Assembly (NCBI GenBank): GCA_030539815.1
Contig: JAUNXM010000033.1
Location: 1 to 15,915, forward strand
Source: Methanobacterium sp.
Lineage (GTDB): Archaea > Methanobacteriota > Methanobacteria > Methanobacteriales > Methanobacteriaceae
Length of the DNA stretch: 15,915 bases
Direction of reading: 5' to 3'
Position numbers and translations under genes: made by a program
Notes under the pieces: model-generated
The model's database searches: none
What the model saw: only the letters and a program-made list of their open reading frames with translations
Told to the model about the DNA's origin: nothing
In this document: positions 1-9,178 of the stretch, one piece after another
Position numbering within the stretch: position 1 is the stretch's first letter
Layout: each line of letters begins with the position of its first letter

Positions 1-1299
1 AAAAAAACTTTAACATATCCATCTCCGGATCCTGAAAAGACAGATGAAGTAATGCTCAAACGCAGCAGATTGTCCCGTATTTTTTATCTTAGAAAATTTT
101 TTGACTATCCATTATCATTAAATTATAAAACCTTCTCTAATCTGGGACCCAGAAGAACTGTTAAAATTGGTTTAAGTTACTTTAAAACATTATTTAACCA
201 GAAAAAACCTGAAAAATCCCTTCAAGACTTTTTCATCAACCGATTTGGCAGTGAACTATATCATACCTTCTTCAAGGATTACACTGAAAAAGTCTGGGGT
301 GTTCCCTGCAGTGAAATTACAGCAGAATGGGGATCTCAACGTATAAAGGGACTTTCCATTCATAAAACAATTACACACGCCCTTAAAAAGAAACTAACCA
401 GGAATTCATCATTAAACCAGGAAAATATTGAAACTAGTTTGATAAACGAGTTCATGTACCCTAAATTCGGACCTGGGCAATTATGGGAGGAAGTTGCACG
501 CATAATAGAAGAAAATGGTGGTGAAATACATACTAATCAAAAAGTGATAGGTATAAGCACTCAAAAAGAGATTATATCCCATGTCACAGTGTTAGATAAA
601 TCTACAGGCACCAATTATAAAGAATCAGCAGATTATTTCATCTCCACCATGCCCGTTCAGGATTTGATTAATTCATTTAAATGTAAAGTGCCTGAAAGTG
701 TTCTGGATGTAGCTAACGGACTCATGTACCGTGATTTTATTACAGTTGGACTTTTGTTGGATAAATTAGAACTCAATAATGAAACCAACACTCCCACAGT
801 TAATGACATTGTACCAGATAACTGGATTTACATTCAGGAAAGGGATGTCAGAGTTGGACGGATTCAGATATTCAATAACTGGAGTCCATATATGGTGAAA
901 GATCCAAGTAATGTTTGGATTGGTTTAGAATATTTCTGTAATGAAGGCGACAAGTTATGGGCCATGTCTGAAACTGATTTCCAGGAATTTGCCGCCGATG
1001 AACTGGCAAAAATTGGTATGATTAATCCCGAAGATGTTAAAGAAGGGGTCGTTATAAAGGTTAAAAAAACTTATCCTGCTTACTTTGGTACGTATCCTAA
1101 ATTTAATCTAATCAAAGTATTTACTGAGCGATTTGATAATCTTTTTTTAATTGGAAGAAACGGCATGCACCGTTACAATAACATGGATCATTCCATGTTA
1201 ACAGCCATGGCCGCAGTAAAAAATATAATAAATGGTGACACCTCCAAGAAAAATCTCTGGCAAATCAATACTGAAGAAGATTATCATGAAGAGAACTAA
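1..1299 (+). CDS. FAD-dependent oxidoreductase, UDP-galactopyranose mutase/protoporphyrinogen oxidase-like (5' partial)
   Basis: The frame is open from the first base of the window, so the ATG at 52 is probably internal and the gene begins upstream; 432 residues are visible. The glycine-rich FAD-binding Rossmann motif expected at the N-terminus is not seen, as fits a truncation by the window edge. The visible part has a stretch around bases 265-300 ([10 protein letters not shown]) and a C-terminal block near bases 1138-1200 ([19 protein letters not shown]) that I associate with FAD proteins of the amine oxidase/UDP-galactopyranose mutase-like superfamily, often found in cell-surface polysaccharide loci. 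In the family, the C-terminal block closes over the FAD. Substrate and exact reaction cannot be told. It is separated from eha by 526 bases and is probably unrelated to it. I am fairly sure of the superfamily and unsure of the specific enzyme. Confidence 0.75.
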   Translation, partial: KKTLTYPSPDPEKTDEVMLKRSRLSRIFYLRKFFDYPLSLNYKTFSNLGPRRTVKIGLSYFKTLFNQKKPEKSLQDFFINRFGSELYHTFFKDYTEKVWGVPCSEITAEWGSQRIKGLSIHKTITHALKKKLTRNSSLNQENIETSLINEFMYPKFGPGQLWEEVARIIEENGGEIHTNQKVIGISTQKEIISHVTVLDKSTGTNYKESADYFISTMPVQDLINSFKCKVPESVLDVANGLMYRDFITVGLLLDKLELNNETNTPTVNDIVPDNWIYIQERDVRVGRIQIFNNWSPYMVKDPSNVWIGLEYFCNEGDKLWAMSETDFQEFAADELAKIGMINPEDVKEGVVIKVKKTYPAYFGTYPKFNLIKVFTERFDNLFLIGRNGMHRYNNMDHSMLTAMAAVKNIINGDTSKKNLWQINTEEDYHEEN

Positions 1300-1599
1300 A
1301 TAAAAACAACTTTAGATTAATAAGGATTAATTTTATGCATTGCTGGACATATTGTGCAAATGTAAAATAAATAAATATTAACATTGAAAAAAAGGAAATT
1401 ATCCTCATGATAGTATTATCCATTTAATAGTAACACCCACTAAAAACATCAACGATCTTTTATACGTTCATTAAATAACTACCTTTAATCACTTAAACAA
1501 TCCATAAACAGTTTATATAATTCTCAAGCTATTTCTAATCATTTAATTGGTTATAAATACATGAAAAAATGTGTAAGAAAAGATTTATTATAAGGCAAG

Positions 1600-1634
1600 T
1601 TTGAGTTATTTTATAAAATTTGAGTTATTTTATA
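1600..1634. repeat. Tandem 16-bp direct repeat upstream of eha
   Basis: TTTGAGTTATTTTATA occurs at 1600-1615 and again exactly at 1619-1634, a 19-bp period. The spacing is close to two helical turns, as for paired protein-binding sites on one face of DNA. Each copy ends in a TTTTATA element, so the repeat could also hold TATA-like boxes. Function is unknown; the repeat itself is directly visible. Confidence 0.6.
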
Positions 1635-1750
1635 TAATAGTAAAGAGATTAATTGACTTATAAAAAGATTAAAATCTTCTTAATAATTTTATTTAGATAA
1701 GATGTGTTAAATTATGTGCATCAGTTCCAATGCAACCATGAAAAACCATG

Positions 1751-1776
1751 TAACATGTCATTGTTAACGCTTAAGC
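1751..1776. promoter_or_regulatory. Inverted repeat and palindrome upstream of the eha promoter (candidate operator)
   Basis: TAACA at 1751-1755 and TGTTA at 1762-1766 form a perfect 5-bp inverted repeat around six bases. It is followed at once by the 8-bp perfect palindrome GCTTAAGC at 1769-1776. The pair ends 17 bases before the candidate TATA box of ehaA, where archaeal activators or repressors commonly bind. No regulator is known to me for these motifs, so operator function is inference. Confidence 0.35.
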
Positions 1777-1785
1777 ACTGCCAAG

Positions 1786-2123
<338 letters not shown>

Positions 2124-2131
<8 letters not shown>

Positions 2132-2627
2132 AATTTTAGGAATAGCCATCGCTGCTATTATCTCCTGGCTGAACTTCGTCCTTATCGACACCTGGATGGG
2201 ACTTCCCGAAGCACCAGGAGTTAAAGGTGCCGATGTAATTGGCAGATCCGTCCAGGAAAGGGGAGGAGACCTGGCAGGAGGATTCTTCCAGGGAAACATT
2301 GTATGTTCTCCAGATGCATCGGCTGGAACTTTACTGGCTGCAATAGGCTGTTATGCCATTGGCATTCCTGAAGGGGGATTAATAGCTGCAGTACTGGTCT
2401 ACTTTGGTAACCGGTTATGCGCTGACCCTGGATATGCTGGTACCACCGGCGCACTCAGCATAACTATTATAATATTCTTAACGTCATTTATTGGTTTTAA
2501 ACCCGAATACTACATCGTTGGTATGGTCTTGGCCATTATAACCATACAGGGCATTTACCACCCTGGAGCTTCACGTCTTTTAGGGAAAATAGCTCAGAAA
2601 ATGGGGAGACACACCAAGCTAACATAG
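2124..2627 (+). CDS. ehaB: Energy-converting hydrogenase A, subunit B (membrane protein)
   Basis: A 167-residue membrane protein with about four to five hydrophobic segments (near residues 2-20, 70-100, 110-128 and 133-150) and a basic C-terminus. The frame is open further upstream, to an ATG at 2082, but I chose the ATG at 2124 because AAAGGAGG lies just before it at 2107-2114 and because this gives an 8-nt overlap with ehaA like the other overlaps in the operon. The residues between the first two hydrophobic parts contain a glycine-rich loop. The protein is a nonconserved membrane subunit of Eha without recognised enzymatic motifs; the name rests on gene order. Confidence 0.82.
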
Positions 2628-2635
2628 GTGCAATC

Positions 2636-2884
2636 ATGTTAATTGAGATATTAGGTATAATAGTAGTGCTCATGGCACTGCGCACACTAGTAGCACAGAA
2701 TCGTTCAGAACGATTACTCTACCTCAACGTTATTGGTTTCAGCATGTCTGCAATCATCGCACTATACATACAGACGCCCTTCGGAGCAATAATTGCCATC
2801 ACATTCTTCGTGACATCAACCCTAAGCTCCAATGCCATTGCTTACTCTTTGGGAAGGGTAAAAGAAGAGATCATGGTGAAATAA
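2636..2884 (+). CDS. ehaC: Energy-converting hydrogenase A, subunit C (membrane protein)
   Basis: An 82-residue protein that is almost wholly hydrophobic, with three likely membrane helices. Its size and plan (first helix, a short polar loop with basic and acidic residues, two more helices) recall the small Mrp antiporter/Mbh hydrogenase subunits such as MrpF or MrpG, but I cannot prove homology by eye. It lies 8 bases after ehaB and one base before ehaD, so translation is likely coupled. It is assigned by gene order within eha. Confidence 0.8.
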   Translation: MLIEILGIIVVLMALRTLVAQNRSERLLYLNVIGFSMSAIIALYIQTPFGAIIAITFFVTSTLSSNAIAYSLGRVKEEIMVK

Positions 2885-2885
2885 A

Positions 2886-3170
2886 ATGTACCTTGACTTT
2901 ATAAACTTAACCACTGTATCGGCAGCCCTTACCTTAATTGGCACTGTGGGGATCATTGCCCTCCCCAAACCACTGGACAAGGTGATCATGTTTGCACTTC
3001 TCCAAGGAGGGTTCATAGGAATGATCGTGGCCGCCAAGTACCTGGATGTGGCTATGGCCGCAGCTATATTCGACCCTATTGCCACTATCATCTTACTAAT
3101 TGGAATTATTAAGATAAATGAGGTTAGAAAGAAAAACCAGGAATCCAAGGAGGACGGGAACCTTGCTTGA
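2886..3170 (+). CDS. ehaD: Energy-converting hydrogenase A, subunit D (membrane protein)
   Basis: A 94-residue protein with three membrane segments and a charged C-terminal tail. The third segment contains [13 protein letters not shown], which resembles the region of MrpA C-terminal/MbhD-type proteins where an Asp precedes a small-residue helix. GGTGA before the ATG, at 2876-2880, serves as ribosome binding site. It is a small membrane subunit of the Eha ion-translocating module; the Mbh-like relation is inference and the subunit letter comes from gene order. Confidence 0.8.
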   Translation: MYLDFINLTTVSAALTLIGTVGIIALPKPLDKVIMFALLQGGFIGMIVAAKYLDVAMAAAIFDPIATIILLIGIIKINEVRKKNQESKEDGNLA

Positions 3171-3423
3171 TGTTTACATATGGTTCTACACTGGTGTGTT
3201 ATTAACCATTTTAGGTGGACTGGCAACTGCCATAGGCCCTGGAGTCAAAGATCCAATCGTAAGGACCTTGAACACGGAAATAGCTGCAGTGGGTGTTTCA
3301 CTCATATTTTTAACTTATAATCATACCATTGCACTGGTGACTTACATTGCAGCCACCGCCATCATAACCATGATTCTCTTAAGGGCCATTGTAAGATTAG
3401 AAGAAGTGGGGGCTGAGTTATGA
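3163..3423 (+). CDS. ehaE: Energy-converting hydrogenase A, subunit E (membrane protein)
   Basis: An 86-residue protein with three predicted membrane helices. The frame is open back to an ATG at 3118, deep inside ehaD, but a TTG at 3163 is the better start: it is preceded by AAGGAGGAC (3147-3155) at a normal distance, it gives an 8-nt overlap with ehaD, and it removes an unlikely, highly basic 15-residue N-terminus. The protein is a nonconserved Eha membrane subunit. Its stop overlaps the ehaF ATG by 4 nt. Confidence 0.78.
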   Translation: MLDVYIWFYTGVLLTILGGLATAIGPGVKDPIVRTLNTEIAAVGVSLIFLTYNHTIALVTYIAATAIITMILLRAIVRLEEVGAEL

Positions 3424-3905
3424 GCAGGATTGGCAGACTATGGAATTCACTAGCCACCCCTAGACGGATACCCAGATTTTTCTCCATAATCCTGGGAATT
3501 TTACTGCTGGCTGGTTTCCTGGTACCCATGGGACTTAACAATGAACAACTGTACCCCCGTCCAGCACCACAACTGCAGATCAACGAGCAGGACCCCCTGG
3601 CACCATACGATCGTGGCGGTGTACCCCTTAAAGAACCGGGAATTGTCAAATCACAGTACCCCGAGTTCTCTGAAAAGGCAGGAATGGTAACTGGTTATCT
3701 ATCACCAATTGCCATTGGAGTTAGTAATACCACCCTTTACTTTGGTACATCGATCTATTCATCCCCTGGTGGGTTAATAGATGAAATATTATACTATTCC
3801 AGAGGTTTTGACACCATACTGGAGTCCAGCATACTTATGATGGCCTTTGTGATAGCATCGTGGGTAGCAATTAACTTCACCATGAGAAGGAGGGAAGACG
3901 AATGA
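3420..3905 (+). CDS. ehaF: Energy-converting hydrogenase A, subunit F (membrane protein with MbhE/MrpA-C-like motif)
   Basis: A 161-residue protein with a basic N-terminus, a membrane helix at about 20-37, an extracytoplasmic-looking Pro-rich region at 40-100, and a C-terminal helix at about 136-153. Residues 128-135 read RGFDTILE. This matches the R-G/A-F-D-T-x-x-E signature I know from the C-terminal part of MrpA and from MbhE of Mrp-type membrane hydrogenases, which links Eha with the Mrp antiporter family. It overlaps both neighbours by 4 nt (ATGA). The subunit name comes from gene order; the Mrp relation is from motif recognition. Confidence 0.82.
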   Translation: MSRIGRLWNSLATPRRIPRFFSIILGILLLAGFLVPMGLNNEQLYPRPAPQLQINEQDPLAPYDRGGVPLKEPGIVKSQYPEFSEKAGMVTGYLSPIAIGVSNTTLYFGTSIYSSPGGLIDEILYYSRGFDTILESSILMMAFVIASWVAINFTMRRREDE

Positions 3906-4585
3906 GTGCCTCAGTACTGGTTCCTAGTGTCGTATCTCCCATAGTAGTTTCATTATTCATTCCCGCAGTATTCACTGGTTTGATTGTGGGACTTATTGGC
4001 TTGATGGCCATTGCTTACCAGAAAAATGATCTTAGTGCCCTGATCTTAACTGATATTGTGGGTGTGGGGATGTTAATTCTAGTGGCAGCAGTGGGAACTG
4101 ACCTGGCCGAAGCCTTGATACTACCAGGACTGGTTGTAGAACTGGCAGAAATACTGGCCATATCCGAAATATTGCTCAGTAGGGAAATGAGGAAAACTGG
4201 TAAAACCGCAGAATTAATCCCCCTACCAGTGTCACTGGATATGGAAATAATGACCACTGCACCAGCATTCATGGCCATAATACTAATTGCCTACGGCGCA
4301 TTCCTGAGCGGATTTACTGGAGGTGCAGTAGCAGGGGGAGGAATTTTATTCTACGTTCTCTCCCAGAGGGTGCGTGGAGTTCCAACAGACATGTGGGAAG
4401 GTCTGGCTGGAGTTTCAGGTATTGCATGGTGCCTGTGGCTGGTTGGATTCTTGTTATTCTTCGTATTCCCACAATACTGGCTTCTGGCATTGTTCCTGGC
4501 AGCATTCGGTGTGTTTATTAAAGTAGCTTTCAAAGCCGGCCTGATAGGAGTAATGGGTCGTGAAGAATTCAACAAGAAAGAGTAG
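3902..4585 (+). CDS. ehaG: Energy-converting hydrogenase A, subunit G (membrane protein)
   Basis: A 227-residue protein with about seven membrane segments. The first half, around residues 20-95, contains two acidic intramembrane positions in [20 protein letters not shown], and looks like the MrpC/NuoK type of helix bundle in which membrane Glu residues carry protons. The second half (from about residue 120) has three to four further helices of unknown kinship. It is a nonconserved membrane subunit of Eha by gene order. It begins in a 4-nt overlap with ehaF and is followed 15 bases later by ehaH. Confidence 0.8.
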   Translation: MSASVLVPSVVSPIVVSLFIPAVFTGLIVGLIGLMAIAYQKNDLSALILTDIVGVGMLILVAAVGTDLAEALILPGLVVELAEILAISEILLSREMRKTGKTAELIPLPVSLDMEIMTTAPAFMAIILIAYGAFLSGFTGGAVAGGGILFYVLSQRVRGVPTDMWEGLAGVSGIAWCLWLVGFLLFFVFPQYWLLALFLAAFGVFIKVAFKAGLIGVMGREEFNKKE

Positions 4586-4600
4586 TAAGGAGTTAAAAAA

Positions 4601-5278
4601 ATGGATATAATCATAATGGGTCAACAATTACTGGGCTACATCCCACTTGGAGACATTGTCCTTTACATGGCACCCCTCAACCTGTTCATGTTCGCCGGGG
4701 CACTGGCCTTCACTACTCTCATTGCCATAAGCAGAACCGAAACACAGGTGGAAGCTGGTTTCGGCACCTTAAAAGACAAGGAAGTTAAGGTAGGTAAGGA
4801 AGAATTCAAGATCAGACGATTCCTGGCTATTATCTGTGGATTGGCTACGGCAGGGGCCATGATCACCGGGGATCTGTTTAATTTCACCCTATTCGTGTGC
4901 CTTATTGGAATTGTAAATATTGGAATAGTTGCCGCTGTGAAGCAGGTAGATGTTCTAGATGCAGCTTTCCAGTATGGTCTGGTAGCCATGATCGCCACTT
5001 TACCCCTCTTTGGAGGAGCAGCCATGATACTGGCCTCCACCGGCACCATCAGTTTATTGGAAATCTTGAACATACCCACCACTGCCATGATGATATTTGG
5101 ATCCCTACTCCTCTTACTGGGAGTTGCTGGTGAAACTGGGGTGGCACCTTTCTACGCTACAAAAGCAGAAATGTTCAGAACTCCAGGTTCTCCCTTTTTG
5201 CTGATCATCCACTTAAGCTCATTACTGGTAATTGTTAGATTAATTGAAATACTTCTAATCATTAACAAACCATTTTAA
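4601..5278 (+). CDS. ehaH: Energy-converting hydrogenase A, subunit H (antiporter-like, NuoL/M/N/MrpD core)
   Basis: One of the conserved integral membrane subunits of Eha. The 225-residue protein matches only the middle of NuoL/NuoM/NuoN/MrpD proteins, which usually have about 500 residues. GDLFNFTLF at 90-98 corresponds to the TM5 block and GETGVAPFY at 177-185 to the TM7 block. In the family these blocks carry a Glu (GDLFNxxxFxE) and a Lys (GKxxxxP) needed for ion transport. Here the aligned residues are Cys100 and Glu178, so both canonical charges appear changed. About six membrane segments are visible, with a charged loop at 44-73. AAGGAG at 4587-4592 supports the ATG start. Confidence 0.88.
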   Translation: MDIIIMGQQLLGYIPLGDIVLYMAPLNLFMFAGALAFTTLIAISRTETQVEAGFGTLKDKEVKVGKEEFKIRRFLAIICGLATAGAMITGDLFNFTLFVCLIGIVNIGIVAAVKQVDVLDAAFQYGLVAMIATLPLFGGAAMILASTGTISLLEILNIPTTAMMIFGSLLLLLGVAGETGVAPFYATKAEMFRTPGSPFLLIIHLSSLLVIVRLIEILLIINKPF

Positions 5279-5368
5279 AATAACAAAACATTCTAAGAAA
5301 TTGAATAGGAGATTAGAATACTATTTCCAATGTAAATAAAATCAATAAAAAAGTTATCTGGTGAAATA

Positions 5369-5584
5369 ATGGACAAACTGAAGGTATCAAGTTATTCAAT
5401 ATTTATAGTATCATTGGCAGGAATCCTTTATGCTCTCCTGTTCAACCCACCTAGCTGGGCGGTTTATGCAATTTCCATTATGTTCATACCAGCAGGAATA
5501 TTATCCTTTGGACTGATAGTAATGGCCAGAGGTCCCCAGGATGATGAAGAAGACAAGACCAGGGAGCCTTTTATAGGATATTAA
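5369..5584 (+). CDS. ehaI: Energy-converting hydrogenase A, subunit I (small membrane protein)
   Basis: A 71-residue protein with two membrane helices (about 8-25 and 30-50) and a hydrophilic acidic C-terminal tail rich in Asp and Glu. GGTGA at 5360-5364 lies just before the ATG. It is named by position between ehaH and ehaJ. It is the only gene of the core operon isolated on both sides, by 90 bases upstream and about 87 downstream. Function is unknown beyond membership of the Eha membrane part. Confidence 0.75.
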   Translation: MDKLKVSSYSIFIVSLAGILYALLFNPPSWAVYAISIMFIPAGILSFGLIVMARGPQDDEEDKTREPFIGY

Positions 5585-5671
5585 ATATTTATAGATAGTT
5601 ATAAAAAATATTTACATTTATTGGCAAAAATGTGATTTAAAATAATCAGGACTAACTAATCGGTGATCATA
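5585..5671 (+). promoter_or_regulatory. AT-rich gap before ehaJ with TATA-like box and GGTGATC ribosome binding site
   Basis: TATAAAAAATA at 5600-5610 resembles an archaeal TATA box and would give a start near 5630. No clear BRE precedes it, so an internal promoter is only possible. GGTGATC at 5662-5668 matches the complement of the archaeal 16S rRNA 3' end and sits three bases before the TTG at 5672. This decides the start of ehaJ. Confidence 0.35.
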
Positions 5672-6532
5672 TTGAACTTAATGGCAAACATTCTGTTGAA
5701 CGTACTCATCGCGTTTCTGGTGGGAAGTATCCTTTTCGGATTGCAGAGGAAGATCATGGCCAGGATACAGATGAGACCAGGGCCACCCATCATCCAACAC
5801 CTCTTACACACCTTAAAATTCTTCATTAAAGAATCATCATTTCCCAAAACCGCAGCAATGCCCTTCTACATCGCCATAACTGCCATGTTATGCGTTATAT
5901 GGGTTTCAGCAGTTATTGTAGGCCCAGTTACCCAAGGATCTTTATTGCTAATCTTTGCAATTTACGCTTTACACAAAATAGTGGAACACAATGCCGGATC
6001 ATCATCTGGTTCACCCTACGGTAAACTCAGCTGTGTTAGAGCAGTGTTCTCAGCAGCAGCCGAAGTTCCTTTATTTGCAGTACTCATAATCATTTACTTT
6101 GCAACTGGAACCATGAATCTAGGTCAGATCATAGGATTCCAAGCTGCCAACGGACCCTTGATATACAGCATACCACTGGCAGCAGCCATGTTTTTCGTGT
6201 TATTACTTTCCAAAGCCCCATATTCCCCATTTGCCATAACCAAGGGTAAAGATATTATTTCAGGATACGAAACAGAGCACTTTGGATTACTCAGAGGCTA
6301 CCTGATGATCTCTGAATCCATTGCATGGTACATGCTTCTATGGGTATTTTTAACTGTTTTCATAGGAGGTTTAAGCCCACTATGGTACTTGGTTGGAATG
6401 TTAGCCTTATCCACAATTGTAGCCTTTATAAACGCTACCACCCCCATATTAAACCCTAACCACTCCATAATGATGCAGGTTAGTTTTGCCATAATCGGAA
6501 TCGTAGGTTCCTTAGTGCTTCTATTTATATAA
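5672..6532 (+). CDS. ehaJ: Energy-converting hydrogenase A, subunit J (NuoH/EchB-like membrane subunit)
   Basis: The conserved membrane subunit that in group 4 hydrogenases and complex I (NuoH) anchors the hydrophilic hydrogenase to the membrane arm. The 286-residue protein has about eight helices. Residues 25-39 ([15 protein letters not shown]) match the E-R-K/R...R-x-GP block of NuoH after the first helix, with Gln25 where NuoH has Glu. Also seen are FFIKE (50-54), AEVPLF (130-135) and SGYETE (197-202), the last matching the conserved acidic loop of NuoH. The start could be GTG 5663, TTG 5672 or ATG 5681; GGTGATC at 5662-5668 favours TTG 5672, the same arrangement as for ehaM. Confidence 0.88.
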   Translation: MNLMANILLNVLIAFLVGSILFGLQRKIMARIQMRPGPPIIQHLLHTLKFFIKESSFPKTAAMPFYIAITAMLCVIWVSAVIVGPVTQGSLLLIFAIYALHKIVEHNAGSSSGSPYGKLSCVRAVFSAAAEVPLFAVLIIIYFATGTMNLGQIIGFQAANGPLIYSIPLAAAMFFVLLLSKAPYSPFAITKGKDIISGYETEHFGLLRGYLMISESIAWYMLLWVFLTVFIGGLSPLWYLVGMLALSTIVAFINATTPILNPNHSIMMQVSFAIIGIVGSLVLLFI

Positions 6533-6548
6533 AAGGAGAATCAAGAAA

Positions 6549-6809
6549 ATGGAAATGCAAGAAAAAGACACACTGTTCTTCATGACCCTGGCAGCATTTG
6601 GAGCTGTTTTGGCCAGTGGACTGGCAACTTTCTTACAGTGGATTGTAGTTTTACCACTCACCATAGGAGTGTTTCTCCTGATGATTCTCACCTACTTCCT
6701 TAGCCGAAAGGGAGCAATCCACTTCTCAGAAAACGCTGAAAAATGGGCCATGATCTTAACTCTCATGGCATTCATAGCCGCCTTCATATATCTTTACCGT
6801 CCAGTTTAA
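6549..6809 (+). CDS. ehaK: Energy-converting hydrogenase A, subunit K (membrane protein)
   Basis: An 86-residue protein with three predicted membrane helices and a short polar N-terminus. It is preceded by an AAGGAG site 16 bases after ehaJ. No motif links it to a known enzyme; it is one of the nonconserved small membrane subunits of Eha and is assigned from its place between ehaJ and ehaL. A 10-base gap follows. Confidence 0.78.
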   Translation: MEMQEKDTLFFMTLAAFGAVLASGLATFLQWIVVLPLTIGVFLLMILTYFLSRKGAIHFSENAEKWAMILTLMAFIAAFIYLYRPV

Positions 6810-6819
6810 TGGTGATTAA

Positions 6820-7143
6820 ATGAATGAAACAATTTATTTAGCTTACATACTTTCATTTGTACTGGGATCCCTCCTAGGACTGGTCTTAAGTTACCGTAAA
6901 TACAAAGCACCCTATGCTATTGGCAAACTTGATGCACTAGCAGTGTTGCTGGCTATAATCGGCTGGACCTTAACCCTTAATAGTATTTTAGTTACATTCA
7001 TACCGGAATACATCACCGTAACCATTGGATTATTCCTCCTGGCAATGGTAATGGGAATGAGACCAGGTTACGGTAGAAACGAAACATTTATTGGTATTAT
7101 AATTGCTGGAATCATCTGGATTATTAGGACGGTGATCCTTTGA
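6820..7143 (+). CDS. ehaL: Energy-converting hydrogenase A, subunit L (membrane protein)
   Basis: A 107-residue protein with about four membrane helices; the loop after the first has basic residues (YRKYK). GGTGAT just before the ATG supports the start. From memory this family is one of the archaeal uncharacterised membrane families found only in eha clusters. Its stop codon overlaps the TTG of ehaM by 4 nt, pointing to translational coupling between the membrane part and the soluble subunits that follow. Confidence 0.78.
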   Translation: MNETIYLAYILSFVLGSLLGLVLSYRKYKAPYAIGKLDALAVLLAIIGWTLTLNSILVTFIPEYITVTIGLFLLAMVMGMRPGYGRNETFIGIIIAGIIWIIRTVIL

Positions 7144-7559
7144 AAGATACAGGAAAAACTGGGGACATATCCAGTATGGATGAATATGATGTGTTACGGA
7201 TCATGAAGATGCGTATTGTTGAAAGTTACCGCTGGAAACTGGATATTGTGAAGCCTATATCCAAGGAACTGGAAATATCCGAAGAGCAATTGGAAGAAAT
7301 ATTAATAAAAAGATTGGATATGGCCAGTTTAGAGGCTCTGCATCCACGTTACGAATCATCCCAACACTACTGCATAAAGGAAAAATTACACTCTGATCTG
7401 AGATTATGCTGGCTTTGTGACGTAATGAATATATTAAGTAAAGAAGAAGCAGAAACAATCAAGAACAAAATTGCTTCTGAAATATTAACTAAAGGCAAAT
7501 CATATCAGGAAGCCATGGAAGATGGTAGGAAAGATTTGCTGGAATACCTAATGAGATAA
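7140..7559 (+). CDS. ehaM: Energy-converting hydrogenase A, subunit M (soluble)
   Basis: A 139-residue hydrophilic, mostly helical protein without membrane segments; I associate it with the DUF1959 family. It begins with TTG at 7140, three bases after GGTGATC (7131-7137), and overlaps the ehaL stop. Cys78, Cys90 and Cys93, with His68, His77 and His84 close by, could make a metal site, but no known cluster-binding motif is complete. It lies between the membrane subunits and the small hydrogenase subunit, so a role in assembly or in docking the hydrogenase to the membrane arm is plausible but unproven. Confidence 0.82.
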   Translation: MKDTGKTGDISSMDEYDVLRIMKMRIVESYRWKLDIVKPISKELEISEEQLEEILIKRLDMASLEALHPRYESSQHYCIKEKLHSDLRLCWLCDVMNILSKEEAETIKNKIASEILTKGKSYQEAMEDGRKDLLEYLMR

Positions 7560-7573
7560 ATCGAGGTAAATCA

Positions 7574-8019
<446 letters not shown>

Positions 8020-8023
<4 letters not shown>

Positions 8024-9156
8024 TACTTCCAATTGGACCCATACACCCCGCACTTAAAGAACCTGTACGCCTAAAACTTAAAACAAGAGGAGAAAAAGTT
8101 TTAAATGCAGAAATAGATTACGGGTACGTTCATAGAGGAATAGAAAAGGTAATGGAGGGTAAAACTTGGCAAAAAGGCATCTTCCTCTCAGAAAGAGTTT
8201 GTGGGATTTGTTCTTACATCCACACCCAAACCTTTGCCGAAACATTTGAGAAGATAGCTGGTGAAAGAGCACCATTAAGAGCTCAGTACCTTAGGGTCTT
8301 GACCAATGAACTGGATCGAATTCAGAGCCACCTTCTCGCCAATTCAACCTACTTCAAAGCTGTGGAACACGAAACCCTGTTCATGTATATGTTATACCTA
8401 AGGGAACCAGTGATGGATGCCATTGAACTCTTGACTGGTAACCGGGTTAATATGGGCTGGAACGTGGTGGGTGGTGTGAAAATGGATGCCAAAGAAACCC
8501 ATCTTAACAGTATTAAAGAAATCATTACTAACTTGGAGTCAGAATACGAGAAGTATGTGGAAATGTACGAAGGAGGGCCACTTGTTGGTCTGAGATCCAA
8601 AGATGTTGGTAAGATGAGCCGTGAAGATGCCATTAAAGGACGAGCAGTGGGTCCAATTGGCAGGGGATCTGGTTTAAAACACGATGTCCGGGAAGATCAT
8701 CACACTTATAAGGATCACCTTGACTGGAAAGTTATCTGGAGAAAGGATGGAGATAACTTTGCCAGGAACATGAACCGTTTTGATGAAGTTTGGGAATCCA
8801 TAAGCCTCATCAAACAAGTCATTGAAAACATACCCGCTGGAGATGTACGTAAAAAAATTAATATTCCCGCGGGATACGCGGAGTGGAGGAATGAAGCTCC
8901 CCGTGGTGAAGTGACCTACATGATTGAAACCAATGGTAATCTTATAAAAAATATCTCAATTCGTACTCCCAGTATCATGAACATCGATGTATGTGCCAAG
9001 TACATGTTGAATGATGTGGCAACCGTGGCAGATGCAGTTGCCACCTACGCCAGTGTGGATCCCTGTGTTGCCTGCACTGAACGAGTTGTAATCACAGATG
9101 AAAGCGGAGCAAAGAAGGAGTTTAATGGGCTTCATGAGGTTAAATACCTTAAATAA
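8020..9156 (+). CDS. ehaO: Energy-converting hydrogenase A, subunit O ([NiFe]-hydrogenase large subunit)
   Basis: The catalytic subunit, which binds the Ni-Fe centre and oxidises or forms H2. The 378-residue protein has both Cys pairs that hold the metals: ERVCGIC with Cys61 and Cys64 near the N-terminus and DPCVAC with Cys349 and Cys352 near the C-terminus. VHRGIEK at 37-43 matches the conserved RGxE block of group 4 large subunits and NuoD; His68 follows the first Cys pair. After DPCxxC comes an Arg at 355 instead of the usual His of classic hydrogenases, then 23 more residues, which may be a removable C-terminal extension or may remain. It overlaps ehaN by 4 nt. Confidence 0.96.
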
Positions 9157-9178
9157 ATTTATAAACAGTTGATGCATC

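Noticed and set aside
1320..1380. Possible hairpin around TGCATTGC and TGTGCAAATG after the first gene
   Set aside because: Pairing needs bulges and mismatches in AT-rich DNA; not convincing as a terminator.
1561..1593. Ten-codon frame upstream of eha, preceded by TATA-like elements
   Set aside because: Too short and AT-rich to support as a gene from sequence alone; no clear Shine-Dalgarno site.
3118..3162. Upstream extension of ehaE to ATG 3118
   Set aside because: It would add a very basic N-terminus deep inside ehaD without a ribosome binding site; TTG 3163 has AAGGAGG at the right distance.
2822..3226. 134-codon open frame on the minus strand across ehaC-ehaE
   Set aside because: It crosses three conserved + strand genes and looks like a reverse-strand shadow of hydrophobic codons.
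4663..5088. 141-codon open frame on the minus strand inside ehaH
   Set aside because: It is antisense to a clearly recognised antiporter-like protein, has no known motif and no ribosome binding site; it reflects the composition of the real gene.
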